Positions 1 to 7,998 of a stretch of 64,000 bases of DNA are shown in pieces. Location of the stretch: the NCBI GenBank assembly GCA_022779365.1, contig JALFSI010000033.1:15597-79596 (forward strand), written 5' to 3'. A program made the position numbers and the translations under genes. The stretch is from CAG-170 sp022779365 (GTDB lineage: Bacteria > Bacillota > Clostridia > Oscillospirales > Oscillospiraceae). The notes beneath the pieces are model-generated. The model did no database searches. It was given only the letters and a program-made list of their open reading frames with translations, and had not been told where the DNA came from. How positions within the stretch are numbered: the first letter of the stretch is position 1; each line of letters opens with the position of its first letter.

Positions 1-1
1 G

Positions 2-100
2 CTGCTGACCATCAAGCTCATCTGCGACGGACTCGGTATCACCCTCGGCGAGTTTTTCGCCACGCCGGAGTTTGACGCGCTGGAACAGGAAATACAGTAG
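2..100 (+). CDS. HTH regulator, 3' end only (cut by window edge)
   Basis: The last 32 codons of a gene that starts before the window; the frame ends in TAG. The visible tail (LICDGLGITLGEFFATPEF, then DALEQEIQ) is nearly the same as the tail of the gene at 371-613, so it is probably a paralogous small XRE/Cro-type helix-turn-helix protein. The helix-turn-helix itself lies outside the window, so the class is inferred only from this similarity. The next gene starts 9 bases downstream, which suggests one transcript. Confidence 0.6.
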   Translation: MLTIKLICDGLGITLGEFFATPEFDALEQEIQ

Positions 101-109
101 GGTGAGCGA

Positions 110-367
110 ATGCGAAAACGGAAATTGGCGCTCGGCGACCGCAATCTGGTCGGAGCGCGGGTCACGCAGGCGCGACTGGCGCGCGGCATGAAGCAGACAG
201 AGCTGCTGGCACAGCTTCAGCTCGCTGGGGTCGATCTGAGTGTCCCCGCGCTGTCGCTGCTGGAAGGGCAGAAGCGCCCGGTCAGCGACATAGAGCTGAA
301 CGCACTGGCTGATATTCTCAAGGTCAGCCCCGACTGGCTGCTGGGGCGCACGGAGGAAATGGAGTAG
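110..367 (+). CDS. small XRE-family HTH protein
   Basis: An 85-residue protein that is essentially one XRE/Cro-C1 helix-turn-helix domain. Residues about 13-80 run VGARVTQARLARGMKQTELL, then SVPALSLLEGQKRPVSD, and end with LADILKVSPDWLLG, the usual closing helix of this family. It should bind DNA as a dimer; the target is unknown. It lies between two members of a different small HTH family (2-100 and 371-613), with 9- and 3-base gaps, so the three are probably cotranscribed. A GGGTGAG ribosome site precedes the ATG. It could be a phage-type or toxin-antitoxin-type regulator, but no toxin gene is visible. Confidence 0.8.
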   Translation: MRKRKLALGDRNLVGARVTQARLARGMKQTELLAQLQLAGVDLSVPALSLLEGQKRPVSDIELNALADILKVSPDWLLGRTEEME

Positions 368-370
368 AGG

Positions 371-613
371 ATGGCGATCAAGGATGCCGTGGCGGCGCGG
401 GTGTTGGCGCTTTGCCGCGAGCGGGGTATTCGCCCGAATGAGCTTGCGAACCGCGCGGGCGTAACGGCGTCTACGGTGTACAGCCTGCTGGACGCCCGGC
501 GGCGCGATGTTTCAGTCGTGACCGTGAAAAAGCTCTGCGACGGCTTGGATATTACGATCGGGGAGTTTTTTACGAGTGCGGAATTTGACGCGCTGGAACA
601 GGAGATCGTATAA
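371..613 (+). CDS. small XRE-family HTH protein
   Basis: An 80-residue single-domain helix-turn-helix protein. ALCRERGIRPNELANRAGV followed by TASTVYSLLD is a clear HTH core, and the tail VVTVKKLCDGLDITIGEFF is typical of short Cro/C1 proteins of Clostridia. Its C-terminal third is a near copy of the truncated gene at 2-100, so the set looks like a tandem duplication with an unrelated HTH gene between the copies. The ATG lies 3 bases after the previous stop, so translation is probably coupled. A strong terminator follows. Confidence 0.8.
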   Translation: MAIKDAVAARVLALCRERGIRPNELANRAGVTASTVYSLLDARRRDVSVVTVKKLCDGLDITIGEFFTSAEFDALEQEIV

Positions 614-620
614 AACGCGA

Positions 621-648
621 CCGGGAGGGGTGAGCCCTCCCGGTTTTT
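621..648 (+). terminator. intrinsic terminator after HTH genes
   Basis: A perfect 9-bp stem, CCGGGAGGG / CCCTCCCGG, with a 5-base loop and then TTTTT. It closes the HTH gene group. Confidence 0.85.
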
Positions 649-674
649 GCAATATGAGCGGATCTGCGGAAGTC

Positions 675-794
675 CCTTGGCTCTCCCTTTGGGAGAGCTG
701 TCGCCGCAGGCGACTGAGAGGGTCGGTGGGGTTGTTGCTGCCCCTCTCCGTCCTCGCTGTGCTCGGACACCTCTCCCAAAGGGAGAGGCAAGGG
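675..794. repeat. dispersed palindromic repeat, type R1
   Basis: The outer ends are inverted copies: CCTTGGCTCTCCCTTTGGG at the left and its near reverse complement ending GGCAAGG at the right. Between them are smaller hairpins (GTCGCCGCAGGCGAC) and the phrase GAGAGGGT. The same unit recurs at 12395-12556. No ORF inside looks real; the open frames across it are by-products of the palindromes. It has the look of a REP/MITE-like element common in gut Clostridia. Confidence 0.8.
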
Positions 795-824
795 GGCGTA
801 CCACACCGACAGGTTTGCGAAAGT

Positions 825-1054
825 CCAAGGCTTCCCCATGTGGGGAAGCTGTCACCGAAGGTGACTGATGAGGAGACGGGTTCTTATTTTTGAGCTGCAT
901 CGCGTTTTTGAGCCGAACCGTGGCAGCATCTCAGAACGTACACCCCTTCTCCTCATCCGTCTCGCTGCGCGAGCCACCTGTCCCTACCCCCTTTGTCCCT
1001 TCGGGACATTTCCCCCTGATAGGGGGAATCTGCCCCACATGGGGAAGGCATGGG
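825..1054. repeat. dispersed palindromic repeat, type R2
   Basis: The ends CCAAGGCTTCCCCATGTGGGG and the reverse complement of CCCCACATGGGGAAGGCATGGG face each other about 230 bases apart. Internal hairpins include GTCACCGAAGGTGAC and GTCCCTTCGGGAC. It shares the phrases CTCATC(A/C)G and GGGGAAGC with the repeat at 12669-12724. With R1 it fills the gap between the HTH genes and the M20 hydrolase; no gene is seen here. Confidence 0.75.
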
Positions 1055-1062
1055 CTTGCTGC

Positions 1063-2508
1063 TTAATCAATGCTCTCGCCAGCGATCACGGGCTTGGCAT
1101 CCTGCGGGATGGGGCAGGTGTAGGTGCTGCCGAGGGCGTGAAACTCGTCCTGCGCGGCTTTGAGGACGGCGGGCTTGGTGAACAGATCCCACGCCGTGGC
1201 AGCGAGGACCTTCGCCGCCAGCAGCATCCCCTTGTGCGCGATGGAGCTTTTGCCGCAGCTCACCTCCTGCCAACTGTGCCCCGGCGTGCCGTTGGGGACA
1301 GTGGCAGCGTGGATCTGCACGGTGGGCGTCTGGCGGCTCACGTCGCCGACGTCGGTCGAGCCGGGCTCGATGGCGCTCGAATGATACAGCGGCATGAGAA
1401 ATTCGTTGAGCGCGCAGGCGTTATCCTGCGTCTGTTCGCGCACAAAGCGGGCGATCCTTGCGTCGTGCAGCGTGGCAAAGCCGGGCAGCTTTGCCTTTTC
1501 ATGCGTCCGGGAGAGCTTTTCGGCAAACGCGCGCTCCTCCGGCGTATACTCCGGCAGCCGGACGGCGGCAAAATTTTCGTATGCCAGCTTTTCCAGCGTT
1601 TCATTCGGCAGCGTGTCCGCTGTGCCGTCGATGAAGCGGCGGGCGACAGTCGTATCCGTCATCATCGCCGCGCCCTGCGCGATGCGGTCCACACGCTCGG
1701 CGAGCTTGAGGATATTCGGCACGTTGTCTGCGCGGAGCATATACAGCGCCTGCGCGCGTGGCTGCACGACGTTGGGAGATAGACCGCCGGCGTCGGTGAT
1801 GGCGTAGTGTACGCCGTGATGGGGCGGGATGTGCTCACGCAAAAACTGCGCGCCCACGTTCATCAGCTCCACCGCGTCCAGTGCGCTGCGCCCCATGTAT
1901 GGGCAGCCCGCCGCGTGCGCCGCGACGCCGGTGAATTTGTACTCCACCTGATAGGAGGCAAGGCAGGTGCCGGTCACGACCTCGTTGACGTCCTCGGGGT
2001 GCCAGGTGAGCGCGGCGTCAAGCCCCTTGAACACGCCCTCGCGCGCCATGAACGCCTTGCCCGCGCCGCCCTCCTCGCCGGGGCAGCCATAGAAGATGAC
2101 CGTGCCGCTGCCGTCCGGGAGCTTGCTCAGCGCGTCTTTGACTGCGGCGGCAGCCGCCAGCGCGCCCGCGCCGAGCAGATTATGCCCGCAGCCGTGCCCC
2201 GCGCCGCCGGGGACACACGCCTTGCGCTCCAGCGCGCCCGCCTCCTGCGAGAGGCTGTCCAGCGCGTCGTATTCGCCCAAAAAGCCGATGACGGGCTTTC
2301 CCGAGCCGAACGTGCCGGAAAAAGCCGTCGGCACGCCCGCGATGCCGGTCTCGACGGCAAAGCCGAGCGATCTTAATGCCGCGCAGTAGCGCTCCATCGC
2401 CCCGTATTCGCGCAGTGACAGCTCCGGGTGCTCCCAGATGTCGTCACTGAGCTGCGTGAAAATGGCGGCGTTTTTGTCGAGATACGAAAATAAAGTCTGT
2501 TTTTCCAT
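1063..2508 (-). CDS. M20 family amidohydrolase (AbgB-like)
   Basis: A 481-residue zinc peptidase/amidohydrolase of the M20 family, most like the p-aminobenzoyl-glutamate hydrolase subunit B (AbgB) branch. Metal-ligand motifs are visible in order: GGAGHGCGHN near residue 105, CPGEEGG near 145, LTWHPED near 170, and a late HSSAIEPGSTDVGD segment near 380. It should cleave an amide bond in an N-acyl amino acid or small dipeptide in the cytoplasm. I chose the ATG at 2508 because GGAGG lies five bases upstream; an upstream in-frame TTG overlaps that ribosome site. It follows the ABC genes 2567-5226 on the same strand, so it probably acts on an imported substrate, but a terminator-like hairpin lies between. 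The exact substrate is unknown. Confidence 0.85.
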   Translation of the reverse strand: MEKQTLFSYLDKNAAIFTQLSDDIWEHPELSLREYGAMERYCAALRSLGFAVETGIAGVPTAFSGTFGSGKPVIGFLGEYDALDSLSQEAGALERKACVPGGAGHGCGHNLLGAGALAAAAAVKDALSKLPDGSGTVIFYGCPGEEGGAGKAFMAREGVFKGLDAALTWHPEDVNEVVTGTCLASYQVEYKFTGVAAHAAGCPYMGRSALDAVELMNVGAQFLREHIPPHHGVHYAITDAGGLSPNVVQPRAQALYMLRADNVPNILKLAERVDRIAQGAAMMTDTTVARRFIDGTADTLPNETLEKLAYENFAAVRLPEYTPEERAFAEKLSRTHEKAKLPGFATLHDARIARFVREQTQDNACALNEFLMPLYHSSAIEPGSTDVGDVSRQTPTVQIHAATVPNGTPGHSWQEVSCGKSSIAHKGMLLAAKVLAATAWDLFTKPAVLKAAQDEFHALGSTYTCPIPQDAKPVIAGESID

Positions 2509-2525
2509 AAAACCCTCCAAAAAAG

Positions 2526-2557
2526 AAGGCGTCCGCGCCCATGCGCAGACGCCTTTT
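2526..2557 (-). terminator. terminator after ABC operon
   Basis: GGCGTC and GACGCC arms enclose a GC-rich inner stem, followed on the minus strand by CTTCTTTTTT. It lies between the ATPase gene (2567-3337) and the M20 hydrolase and may only partly stop transcription. Confidence 0.65.
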
Positions 2558-2566
2558 GATGTAGCC

Positions 2567-3337
2567 CTATAACACCTTCGCGAGAAAATCCTGAAGCCGT
2601 TCGCTCTGCGGGTGGTCGAAAATATCCGTAGGCGAGCCCTGCTCGACGAGCTTGCCGTCTGCCATGAACAGCACCCGGTTGCCGACCTCTTTGGCGAAGC
2701 CCATTTCGTGCGTGACCACGACCATCGTCATGCCGCCCAGCGCCAGCTCCTTCATGACCTCCAGCACCTCGCCGACCATCTCGGGGTCGAGCGCGCTCGT
2801 CGGCTCGTCAAAGAGCATGACCTCGGGCTCCATCATCAGCGCGCGCACGATGGCGACACGCTGCTTCTGCCCGCCGGAGAGCTGGATGGGGTAGGCGTCG
2901 GCACGGTCGGCAAGCCCGACGCGCGCCAGCAGCCCCAGCGCCTTCTGCTCCGCCTCGGCTTTGTTCATGTGCTTGACCTGCACGGGCGCGAGGGTCATAT
3001 TGTCGAGGATCGTCATATGCGGGAAGAGGTTGAAGTGCTGGAACACCATGCCCATCTTTTGCCGGTGCTGGTCGATGTTCAGCTTGTGCAGCCTGCCGTC
3101 CGCGCCCTTCTCACGCTTTTTGGTGATGTCCACGCCGTCAAAGACGATGCTGCCGCCGGTGGGCTGCTCCAGCAGGTTGAGCGAGCGCAGGAACGTCGAT
3201 TTGCCGCTGCCGGACGGACCGATGACGACCATCACATCGCCGCGGTCAATGTCCACGCTCACGCCGTCGAGCGCCTTGATCGCGCCGCGGTTATAATACT
3301 TTTTGAGGTCCTTGACCTCGATCAGCTTCTGGCTCAT
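2567..3337 (-). CDS. polar amino acid ABC transporter, ATP-binding protein
   Basis: A 256-residue ABC ATPase of the GlnQ/HisP type. Walker A is GPSGSGKST (about residue 41), the signature is LSGGQKQRVAIVRA, and Walker B is VMLFDEPTSALDPE followed by the H-loop VTHEMGF. It energises uptake of a polar amino acid with the permease at 3334-4221, whose stop overlaps this start by four bases (ATGA), so the two are translationally coupled. The binding protein is encoded next upstream (4309-5226). The insert KKREKGADGRLHKLN before the Q-loop is slightly longer than usual. The substrate cannot be read from the ATPase. Confidence 0.92.
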   Translation of the reverse strand: MSQKLIEVKDLKKYYNRGAIKALDGVSVDIDRGDVMVVIGPSGSGKSTFLRSLNLLEQPTGGSIVFDGVDITKKREKGADGRLHKLNIDQHRQKMGMVFQHFNLFPHMTILDNMTLAPVQVKHMNKAEAEQKALGLLARVGLADRADAYPIQLSGGQKQRVAIVRALMMEPEVMLFDEPTSALDPEMVGEVLEVMKELALGGMTMVVVTHEMGFAKEVGNRVLFMADGKLVEQGSPTDIFDHPQSERLQDFLAKVL

Positions 3338-4221
3338 TTCGTCTCCTCCTCGGTCGGGATCATGACGACGGGCTGCGCACCTGCACCGGCAAAGCCCAGT
3401 TTGCGCTTGCGCTCGCGCGGATGCGAGCCGGTATTGCCGCTGCGGCGGTCGCCCGCGCTCATTTTCTTTTCAAAGTGCGCGATGATCTTGGACGTCGGGA
3501 ACGTCAGGCAGAAGTACAGCGCCGTGGCGATGACCAGCGGCTCGGCGATGACGAATGTCGCGCCCTTCACGGCGGCGACGGCGCTCATGATGTCCTGCAC
3601 GCCGATGGTATAGCAGATGGACGATTCCTTGATGATGGTGACGAACTCATTGGCGATGGCGGGCAGGATGTTTTTGATCGCCTGCGGCAGGATGATGAAG
3701 CGCATCGTCTTGAGCTGGCTCATGCCAAGGCTGCGGGCGGCTTCGGTCTGCCCGCCGTCGATCGACTGGATGCCGGAGCGGATGATCTCGGACAGATACG
3801 CGCCGGAGTTGAGCGCCAGCGCCACCACGCCCGGGAAGAAGCGGTCAAAGCGGATGAAGCCGAAGAGCTTGAAGCCCGGCAGCACGCTCACGTTTGCGAA
3901 CACAACGTAGTAGATCACAAAGAGCTGCACCAGCATCGGCGTGGCGCGGAACAGCTCCACATACGCTGTTGCGATGAATTTGATGGGGTTAAAGCGGCTC
4001 AGGGCGTACCAGAAGCCCTCCCGGTTTTGCAGCCTCCGCTGCGCATCCGTAGAGAGAAACCGGAACACGTTCAGATCGGACAGGCGCGCCACAGCCAAAA
4101 TCAGCGCCAGAATGAAGCCGAAGATGACCGTCAGCGCGGAGAGCGAGACGGTGCACGCCACGCCCTGCCAGAACAGGTCCATATAGCGGAATACTTTTTC
4201 GAATTTTACAGCGGAAAGCAT
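3334..4221 (-). CDS. polar amino acid ABC transporter permease
   Basis: A 295-residue inner-membrane permease of the HisM/GlnP family, with about five hydrophobic segments and the EAA loop (GGQTEAARSLGMSQLKTMRFIILPQA, near residues 170-195) that docks the ATPase. Two additions are unusual: a hydrophilic stretch of about 45 residues between the first two membrane segments (FLSTDAQRRLQNREGFWYAL), and a charged C-terminal tail of about 50 residues after the last segment (KKMSAGDRRSGNTGSHPRER onward). Family members are normally 215-250 residues. It sits between the binding-protein and ATPase genes. Confidence 0.9.
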   Translation of the reverse strand: MLSAVKFEKVFRYMDLFWQGVACTVSLSALTVIFGFILALILAVARLSDLNVFRFLSTDAQRRLQNREGFWYALSRFNPIKFIATAYVELFRATPMLVQLFVIYYVVFANVSVLPGFKLFGFIRFDRFFPGVVALALNSGAYLSEIIRSGIQSIDGGQTEAARSLGMSQLKTMRFIILPQAIKNILPAIANEFVTIIKESSICYTIGVQDIMSAVAAVKGATFVIAEPLVIATALYFCLTFPTSKIIAHFEKKMSAGDRRSGNTGSHPRERKRKLGFAGAGAQPVVMIPTEEETK

Positions 4222-4308
4222 CGGTTTTCCCCTTTCATTGAAAGCGCCCGCGATCCTCCCAGCCGCGCGGGTGGGAGGATCGGGTCGGAGATACTATCAG
4301 TTTACAGC

Positions 4309-5226
4309 TCAGCCCTCGTAGTTGTCAAGCAGACCCTCGTAGACGCTGCCGCTGGCAAGCTCGTTCGCCTCGGCGACGAAGCTGTCCATGCTGCCGTCCG
4401 CCAGCGCGGCGGCGATGGCTTCGTTGACACCGGCAAGCAGCTCGCTGTTGCCCTTGACAACGCCGATGGAAGAACCGGCGACGTCATACGGGACCTCCAG
4501 CGCCACGCACAGCTCGGGGTAGTTCTTGGCGTAGCTCTCGGCAACGGCGGTCTCGATGTAAGCGCCGTCCAGCTTACCGCCGATCAGCTCGGCGATGATG
4601 TCGGTGACCTTGGTCAGCAGAACGATGTCGGCATCGGGGCTGTTTTCCTCAGCCAGATTCACCTGAATGGAGCCCGTCTGCGCGCCGATGGAGAGGGAAG
4701 CGTCGTTGGTGGCTGCCAGATCGGGGAACTTGTCGGCGTTCGCCTGCAGGCAGACGAAGGACTGACCGCCGATGTAGTAGAGGTCGGAGAACTCCATCGC
4801 ATCGGCACGCTCGGGATCGGGGGACAGACCCGCCATGCCAAGATCGACCGTGCCGTTTGCCAGCTCGGCGAGCACGCCGTCAAAGTCCATCGGGATGATC
4901 TCAAGCTCCAGACCGAGGTAATCGGCGACGTACTGCGCCAGCGCCGGGTCAAAGCCCGCGAGCTTCGGCTCGCCGTTTTCGTCGATGGCGTAGAACTCAT
5001 ACGGAGCAAAGTCCGGCGAGGTGGCGACGGTCAGCTTGCCGGGGTTCACGGTGGAGATGGTGGGAGCGGCCTCCTCGGCAGCCGGGGCTTCGTCAGCCGC
5101 GGGGGTCTCAGTCGCGGCAGGGGTCTCGGTCGCCGCAGGGGTCTCGGTGGTGGTGGACTTGCCGGCGCAAGCCGCCAGACTCAGTACCATGCACAGGCAC
5201 AGCAGAATTGCAAGCAGTTTTTTCAT
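4309..5226 (-). CDS. amino acid ABC transporter substrate-binding lipoprotein
   Basis: A 305-residue extracellular binding protein (family 3, SBP_bac_3). A signal peptide with lipobox LSLAAC (Cys about 20) anchors it as a lipoprotein; a Thr/Ala/Pro/Glu-rich linker of about 35 residues with a repeated TETPAA unit follows. The binding domain begins LTVATSPDFAPYEF and contains LAGFDPALAQYVADYLG. The start at 5226 is supported by GGAGG eight bases upstream. It is first in the unit SBP-permease-ATPase reading leftwards, with its own promoter. The repeated linker is encoded by near-identical DNA repeats and could vary in length. Confidence 0.92.
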   Translation of the reverse strand: MKKLLAILLCLCMVLSLAACAGKSTTTETPAATETPAATETPAADEAPAAEEAAPTISTVNPGKLTVATSPDFAPYEFYAIDENGEPKLAGFDPALAQYVADYLGLELEIIPMDFDGVLAELANGTVDLGMAGLSPDPERADAMEFSDLYYIGGQSFVCLQANADKFPDLAATNDASLSIGAQTGSIQVNLAEENSPDADIVLLTKVTDIIAELIGGKLDGAYIETAVAESYAKNYPELCVALEVPYDVAGSSIGVVKGNSELLAGVNEAIAAALADGSMDSFVAEANELASGSVYEGLLDNYEG

Positions 5227-5281
5227 TTTCGTTTCCTCCATTTGATCTGCCCTCTGTCGTGGGGCGTTCTTTATGGTGCTA

Positions 5282-5310
5282 AGTATACACACTTGATGAA
5301 TAAAAATCAA
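5282..5310 (-). promoter_or_regulatory. sigma-A promoter for the SBP at 4309-5226
   Basis: On the minus strand TTGATT is followed after 17 bases by TATACT. It lies about 56 bases upstream of the chosen start codon. Confidence 0.7.
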
Positions 5311-5413
5311 CCCTAAATTTGAAAAATATTGCACAACGATCTGCGCTTTTTTCAAAAATGATGCGGTCAAACTGCACATAATGGGCAGTATTTCGCAGAA
5401 ATACAGAATAAAA

Positions 5414-5452
5414 AATGAATATATGCAAATTTTGCATTTGCATATATTCATT
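5414..5452 (-). terminator. terminator of upstream ABC operon (perfect 16-bp palindrome)
   Basis: The arms AATGAATATATGCAAA and TTTGCATATATTCATT pair perfectly around a 7-base loop. On the minus strand the stem is followed by TTTTATT, just after the stop of the ATPase gene at 5466. The arms also resemble an ArgR-type operator, so a dual role is possible, but position favours a terminator. Confidence 0.6.
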
Positions 5453-5465
5453 AAAATTTGGATAT

Positions 5466-6260
5466 TCAGAGCGCGTTCTGATTGTAGCTTGCCAAAAACT
5501 GCTGCGTGCGCGCGTTTTGCGGATGCTCGATGACGTCATGCGCCGGCCCCTGCTCCACGATCACGCCGCCGTCCATAAAGATCGCGCGGTCGGCGACGTC
5601 GCGGGCGAACGCCATCTCGTGCGTGACGACGATCATCGTCATGTGCTGGTCGGCAAGCGCGCGGATGACGCGCAGTACCTCACCCGTCAGCTCCGGGTCG
5701 AGCGCGCTTGTCGGCTCGTCAAAGCACAGCACATCGGGCTTCAGCGCCAGCGCCCGCGCGATGGCGACGCGCTGCTGCTGCCCGCCGGAGAGCTGGTGCG
5801 GGTAGAGAGACATCTTGTCCTTTAACCCCACCTGCGTCAGCAGCTCCTCCGCGTGCGCGCGGAGCTGCGCGAGAACGGCTTTTTTGTTCTGCTTGAAATC
5901 CGGCTGCGCCTTTGCCAGCAGCTCGCTGGCGAGCATCACATTTTCCAGCGCCGTATACTGCGGGAAGAGATTGAAATTCTGGAACACCAGCCCGAAATGC
6001 AGCCGCTTGGTGCGGATCTCGGACTCGCGCCGCGTGGCGGGGTCGGCGGCGTCGAACAGTGTTTCACCGTTCACCAGGATTTGCCCCTTGTCGGGCGTTT
6101 CCAAAAAGTTCAGGCAGCGCAGGAGCGTCGTTTTGCCGCTGCCGGATGAGCCGATGATGGCGACGCATTCGCCCTGTTCCAGCGAAAAGCTCACGCCGCG
6201 CAGCACCTGTGTGCTGCGGTCAAACTGCTTGTGCAGGTCGCGGACCTCCAGTACAGACAT
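5466..6260 (-). CDS. polar amino acid ABC transporter, ATP-binding protein (second system)
   Basis: A 264-residue GlnQ/HisP-type ATPase with Walker A GSSGSGKTT, signature LSGGQQQRVAIARA, Walker B VLCFDEPTSALDPE and H-loop VTHEMAF. It belongs with the permease 13 bases upstream (6273-6959) and the binding protein at 7093-7932. An insert of about 20 residues after the Q-loop (LLAKAQPDFKQNKKAVLAQL) is typical of one clostridial subgroup. It shares gene order with the system at 2567-5226 but is clearly a different paralogue, so the two probably carry different amino acids. Confidence 0.92.
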   Translation of the reverse strand: MSVLEVRDLHKQFDRSTQVLRGVSFSLEQGECVAIIGSSGSGKTTLLRCLNFLETPDKGQILVNGETLFDAADPATRRESEIRTKRLHFGLVFQNFNLFPQYTALENVMLASELLAKAQPDFKQNKKAVLAQLRAHAEELLTQVGLKDKMSLYPHQLSGGQQQRVAIARALALKPDVLCFDEPTSALDPELTGEVLRVIRALADQHMTMIVVTHEMAFARDVADRAIFMDGGVIVEQGPAHDVIEHPQNARTQQFLASYNQNAL

Positions 6261-6272
6261 ATTCCTTCCTCC

Positions 6273-6959
6273 TTACGCCTTAAAATAGTCGAGCTTGCGC
6301 TCCAGCGCGCCGAGCGCGAGCGTCAGCACGCCGCTGAAGATCAGGTAATACACGCCGGTAAAGAACAGCGGCCAGATCGCGCCGGAAATGCCGTTGCTGC
6401 CCTTCATGAACGCCTGACCTGCCCAGATGACCTCCTGCAAAGCAATAATGCGGGCGAGGGACGTGTCCTTGACCAGCGTGATGATCTCGTTGGACATCGG
6501 CGGCACGATGCGCTTGATCATTTGCAGCAGCGTGACCTTGAAGAAGATCTGCCCCTTCGTCATGCCGAGCACCTGCCCCGCCTCCTGCTGACCCTTGGGC
6601 ACGCCCTGGATGCCGCCGCGGTAAATTTCGGAGAAATAGCAGGCGTAATTAAACACGAACGCGATGGCGGAGGCAAGGAAGCGCCCCGTCTCGCCGCTGC
6701 CCCAGATGTTTTTGCCCAGCACCAGACCGGGGAAGAAAAACAGGATCAGGAGCTGGAGCATCAGCGGCGTGCCGCGGATGACCCAGATGACCAGCCGCAC
6801 GAGATAGCGCAGCGGGCGAAAGCGCGACATCGAGCCGAAGGAGATGATGAGCCCCAGCGGGATCGCGCCGATGAGCGTGACGGCAAACAGCTTGAGCGTC
6901 TGCAAAAAGCCGGCATTCAGCGCCTGCAATACGATCGGAAATTGTTCGGAAAACGTCAT
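6273..6959 (-). CDS. polar amino acid ABC transporter permease (second system)
   Basis: A 228-residue membrane permease of the HisM/GlnP family with the EAA motif (GVPKGQQEAGQVLGMTKGQI) near residues 110-130 and about five membrane segments. Length is normal for the family, unlike the 295-residue paralogue at 3334-4221. A GC-rich hairpin without a U-tract lies between it and the upstream SBP gene, which may lower permease expression relative to the SBP. Confidence 0.9.
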   Translation of the reverse strand: MTFSEQFPIVLQALNAGFLQTLKLFAVTLIGAIPLGLIISFGSMSRFRPLRYLVRLVIWVIRGTPLMLQLLILFFFPGLVLGKNIWGSGETGRFLASAIAFVFNYACYFSEIYRGGIQGVPKGQQEAGQVLGMTKGQIFFKVTLLQMIKRIVPPMSNEIITLVKDTSLARIIALQEVIWAGQAFMKGSNGISGAIWPLFFTGVYYLIFSGVLTLALGALERKLDYFKA

Positions 6960-7030
6960 AGGATGTACCGCCTGTATTCTAAAATATAGTCATTATATCG
7001 TGAGAGGAAATGGGGAGATAGACAGGCGTT

Positions 7031-7051
7031 CCCCGGCGGAGACCGCCGGGG
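7031..7051. other. intercistronic hairpin between SBP and permease
   Basis: A perfect 9-bp stem CCCCGGCGG / CCGCCGGGG with loop AGA. No U-tract follows on the minus strand, so it is more likely an mRNA-stabilising or attenuating hairpin than a full terminator; such hairpins are common after SBP genes. Confidence 0.6.
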
Positions 7052-7092
7052 AGCGCGGGGGAGGTATATGATGGCTTGCGGAAGTTTTCAGG

Positions 7093-7932
7093 TTATTGAG
7101 CAATGAGCGCTGCCTGAATACCATACGTTTCTGCACAGGCGGTCATGCTGCCGTCGGCGTAGGCGCTCTTGAAGAAGTCGTTCAGCGCTGCTGCCAGATC
7201 AGAGCCCTTGCGGAAGCCGACGCCGTACTGCTCGCCCTCTTCGGCGTTCAGGCTGAAGGTGTAGCTCAGGTTTTCGTAGCTCGTGCCTGCGCCCACCATT
7301 GCGCCCGCCATCAGCGAGTCGATGACTGCCGCGTCGCACGTCCCGGCGGCGACTTCCATCAGCGCGGTCGCCTGATCCTTGACCTCGGTGAAGGTGAAGC
7401 CCTGCTTTTCGACCTCTGCCTGACCGGCAGAGCCGGATTCCACGGCGAACGTCAGGTCCTTGCACGCGTCTACGCTGGTGTAGTCAGCAGCCTTGTCGGC
7501 GGGAACGATAACGACCTGAGAGTTGTTGCAGTAGGCGTTGGAGGTCTCCATGGAGGATGTGACCTCAGAGGTGAGCGTCATGCCGTTCCACACGCAGTCG
7601 ATGGTCTTGCTGTCGAGCTCCAGAATTTTGTTGTCCCAGTCGATCTCAACGAACTCGGCTTCCACGCCGAGGGACTTTGCAAACGCCTTTGCCATGTCGG
7701 CGTCAAAGCCGATCCATTCGCCGTTTTCCTGATAGTCCATGGGGGCGAAGTCGGTGATGCCGACGACGAGCTTGCCCTTGCCGACGACGTAGTCCTTGTC
7801 GGTCTCGGCGGCTTCCTCAGAAGCAGCGGGCGTTTCGGCGGCTGCGGGGGTCTCGGACGCCGGCTTGCCTGCGCAGGCGGCCATGGATGCGAGCATCAGA
7901 ACTGCCAGCATGATAGCGATGATCTTTTTCAT
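7093..7932 (-). CDS. amino acid ABC transporter substrate-binding lipoprotein (second system)
   Basis: A 279-residue family 3 solute-binding protein. A signal peptide with lipobox ASMAAC is followed by a short Ala/Pro/Glu linker, then VGKGKLVVGITDFAPMDY, the start of the binding fold; IGFDADMAKAFAKSLG and LDSKTIDCVWNGMT are family hallmarks. Three near starts exist; I chose the ATG at 7932 because AAGGAGG lies eight bases upstream, while the ATG at 7938 is only two bases from it. It is first in the operon with 6273-6959 and 5466-6260. Confidence 0.92.
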   Translation of the reverse strand: MKKIIAIMLAVLMLASMAACAGKPASETPAAAETPAASEEAAETDKDYVVGKGKLVVGITDFAPMDYQENGEWIGFDADMAKAFAKSLGVEAEFVEIDWDNKILELDSKTIDCVWNGMTLTSEVTSSMETSNAYCNNSQVVIVPADKAADYTSVDACKDLTFAVESGSAGQAEVEKQGFTFTEVKDQATALMEVAAGTCDAAVIDSLMAGAMVGAGTSYENLSYTFSLNAEEGEQYGVGFRKGSDLAAALNDFFKSAYADGSMTACAETYGIQAALIAQ

Positions 7933-7998
7933 TTTCATTTCCTCCTTGATGGTCATTGCGGTGGTTTTTGTGTGGGAAGTAGCTCATTGACTGCTTCG

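Noticed and set aside
576..900. Short open frames across 576-900, on both strands
   Set aside because: They cross the terminator at 621-648 and the R1/R2 palindromes; the same peptide fragments arise at other repeat copies.
675..1054. Possible CRISPR array from recurring hairpin units
   Set aside because: Units differ in length and sequence, there are no regular spacers, and no cas genes are present.
3421..5316. 631-codon plus-strand open frame opposite the ABC permease and SBP genes
   Set aside because: It is the GC-rich shadow of two clear minus-strand genes, with Arg/Ala/Gly-rich low-complexity translation, no ribosome site and no recognisable domain.
5414..5452. ArgR operator for the amino acid transporter
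   Set aside because: The arms resemble TGAATA-type ARG boxes, but the palindrome follows a stop codon and has a T-tract on the minus strand, so a terminator is the simpler reading.
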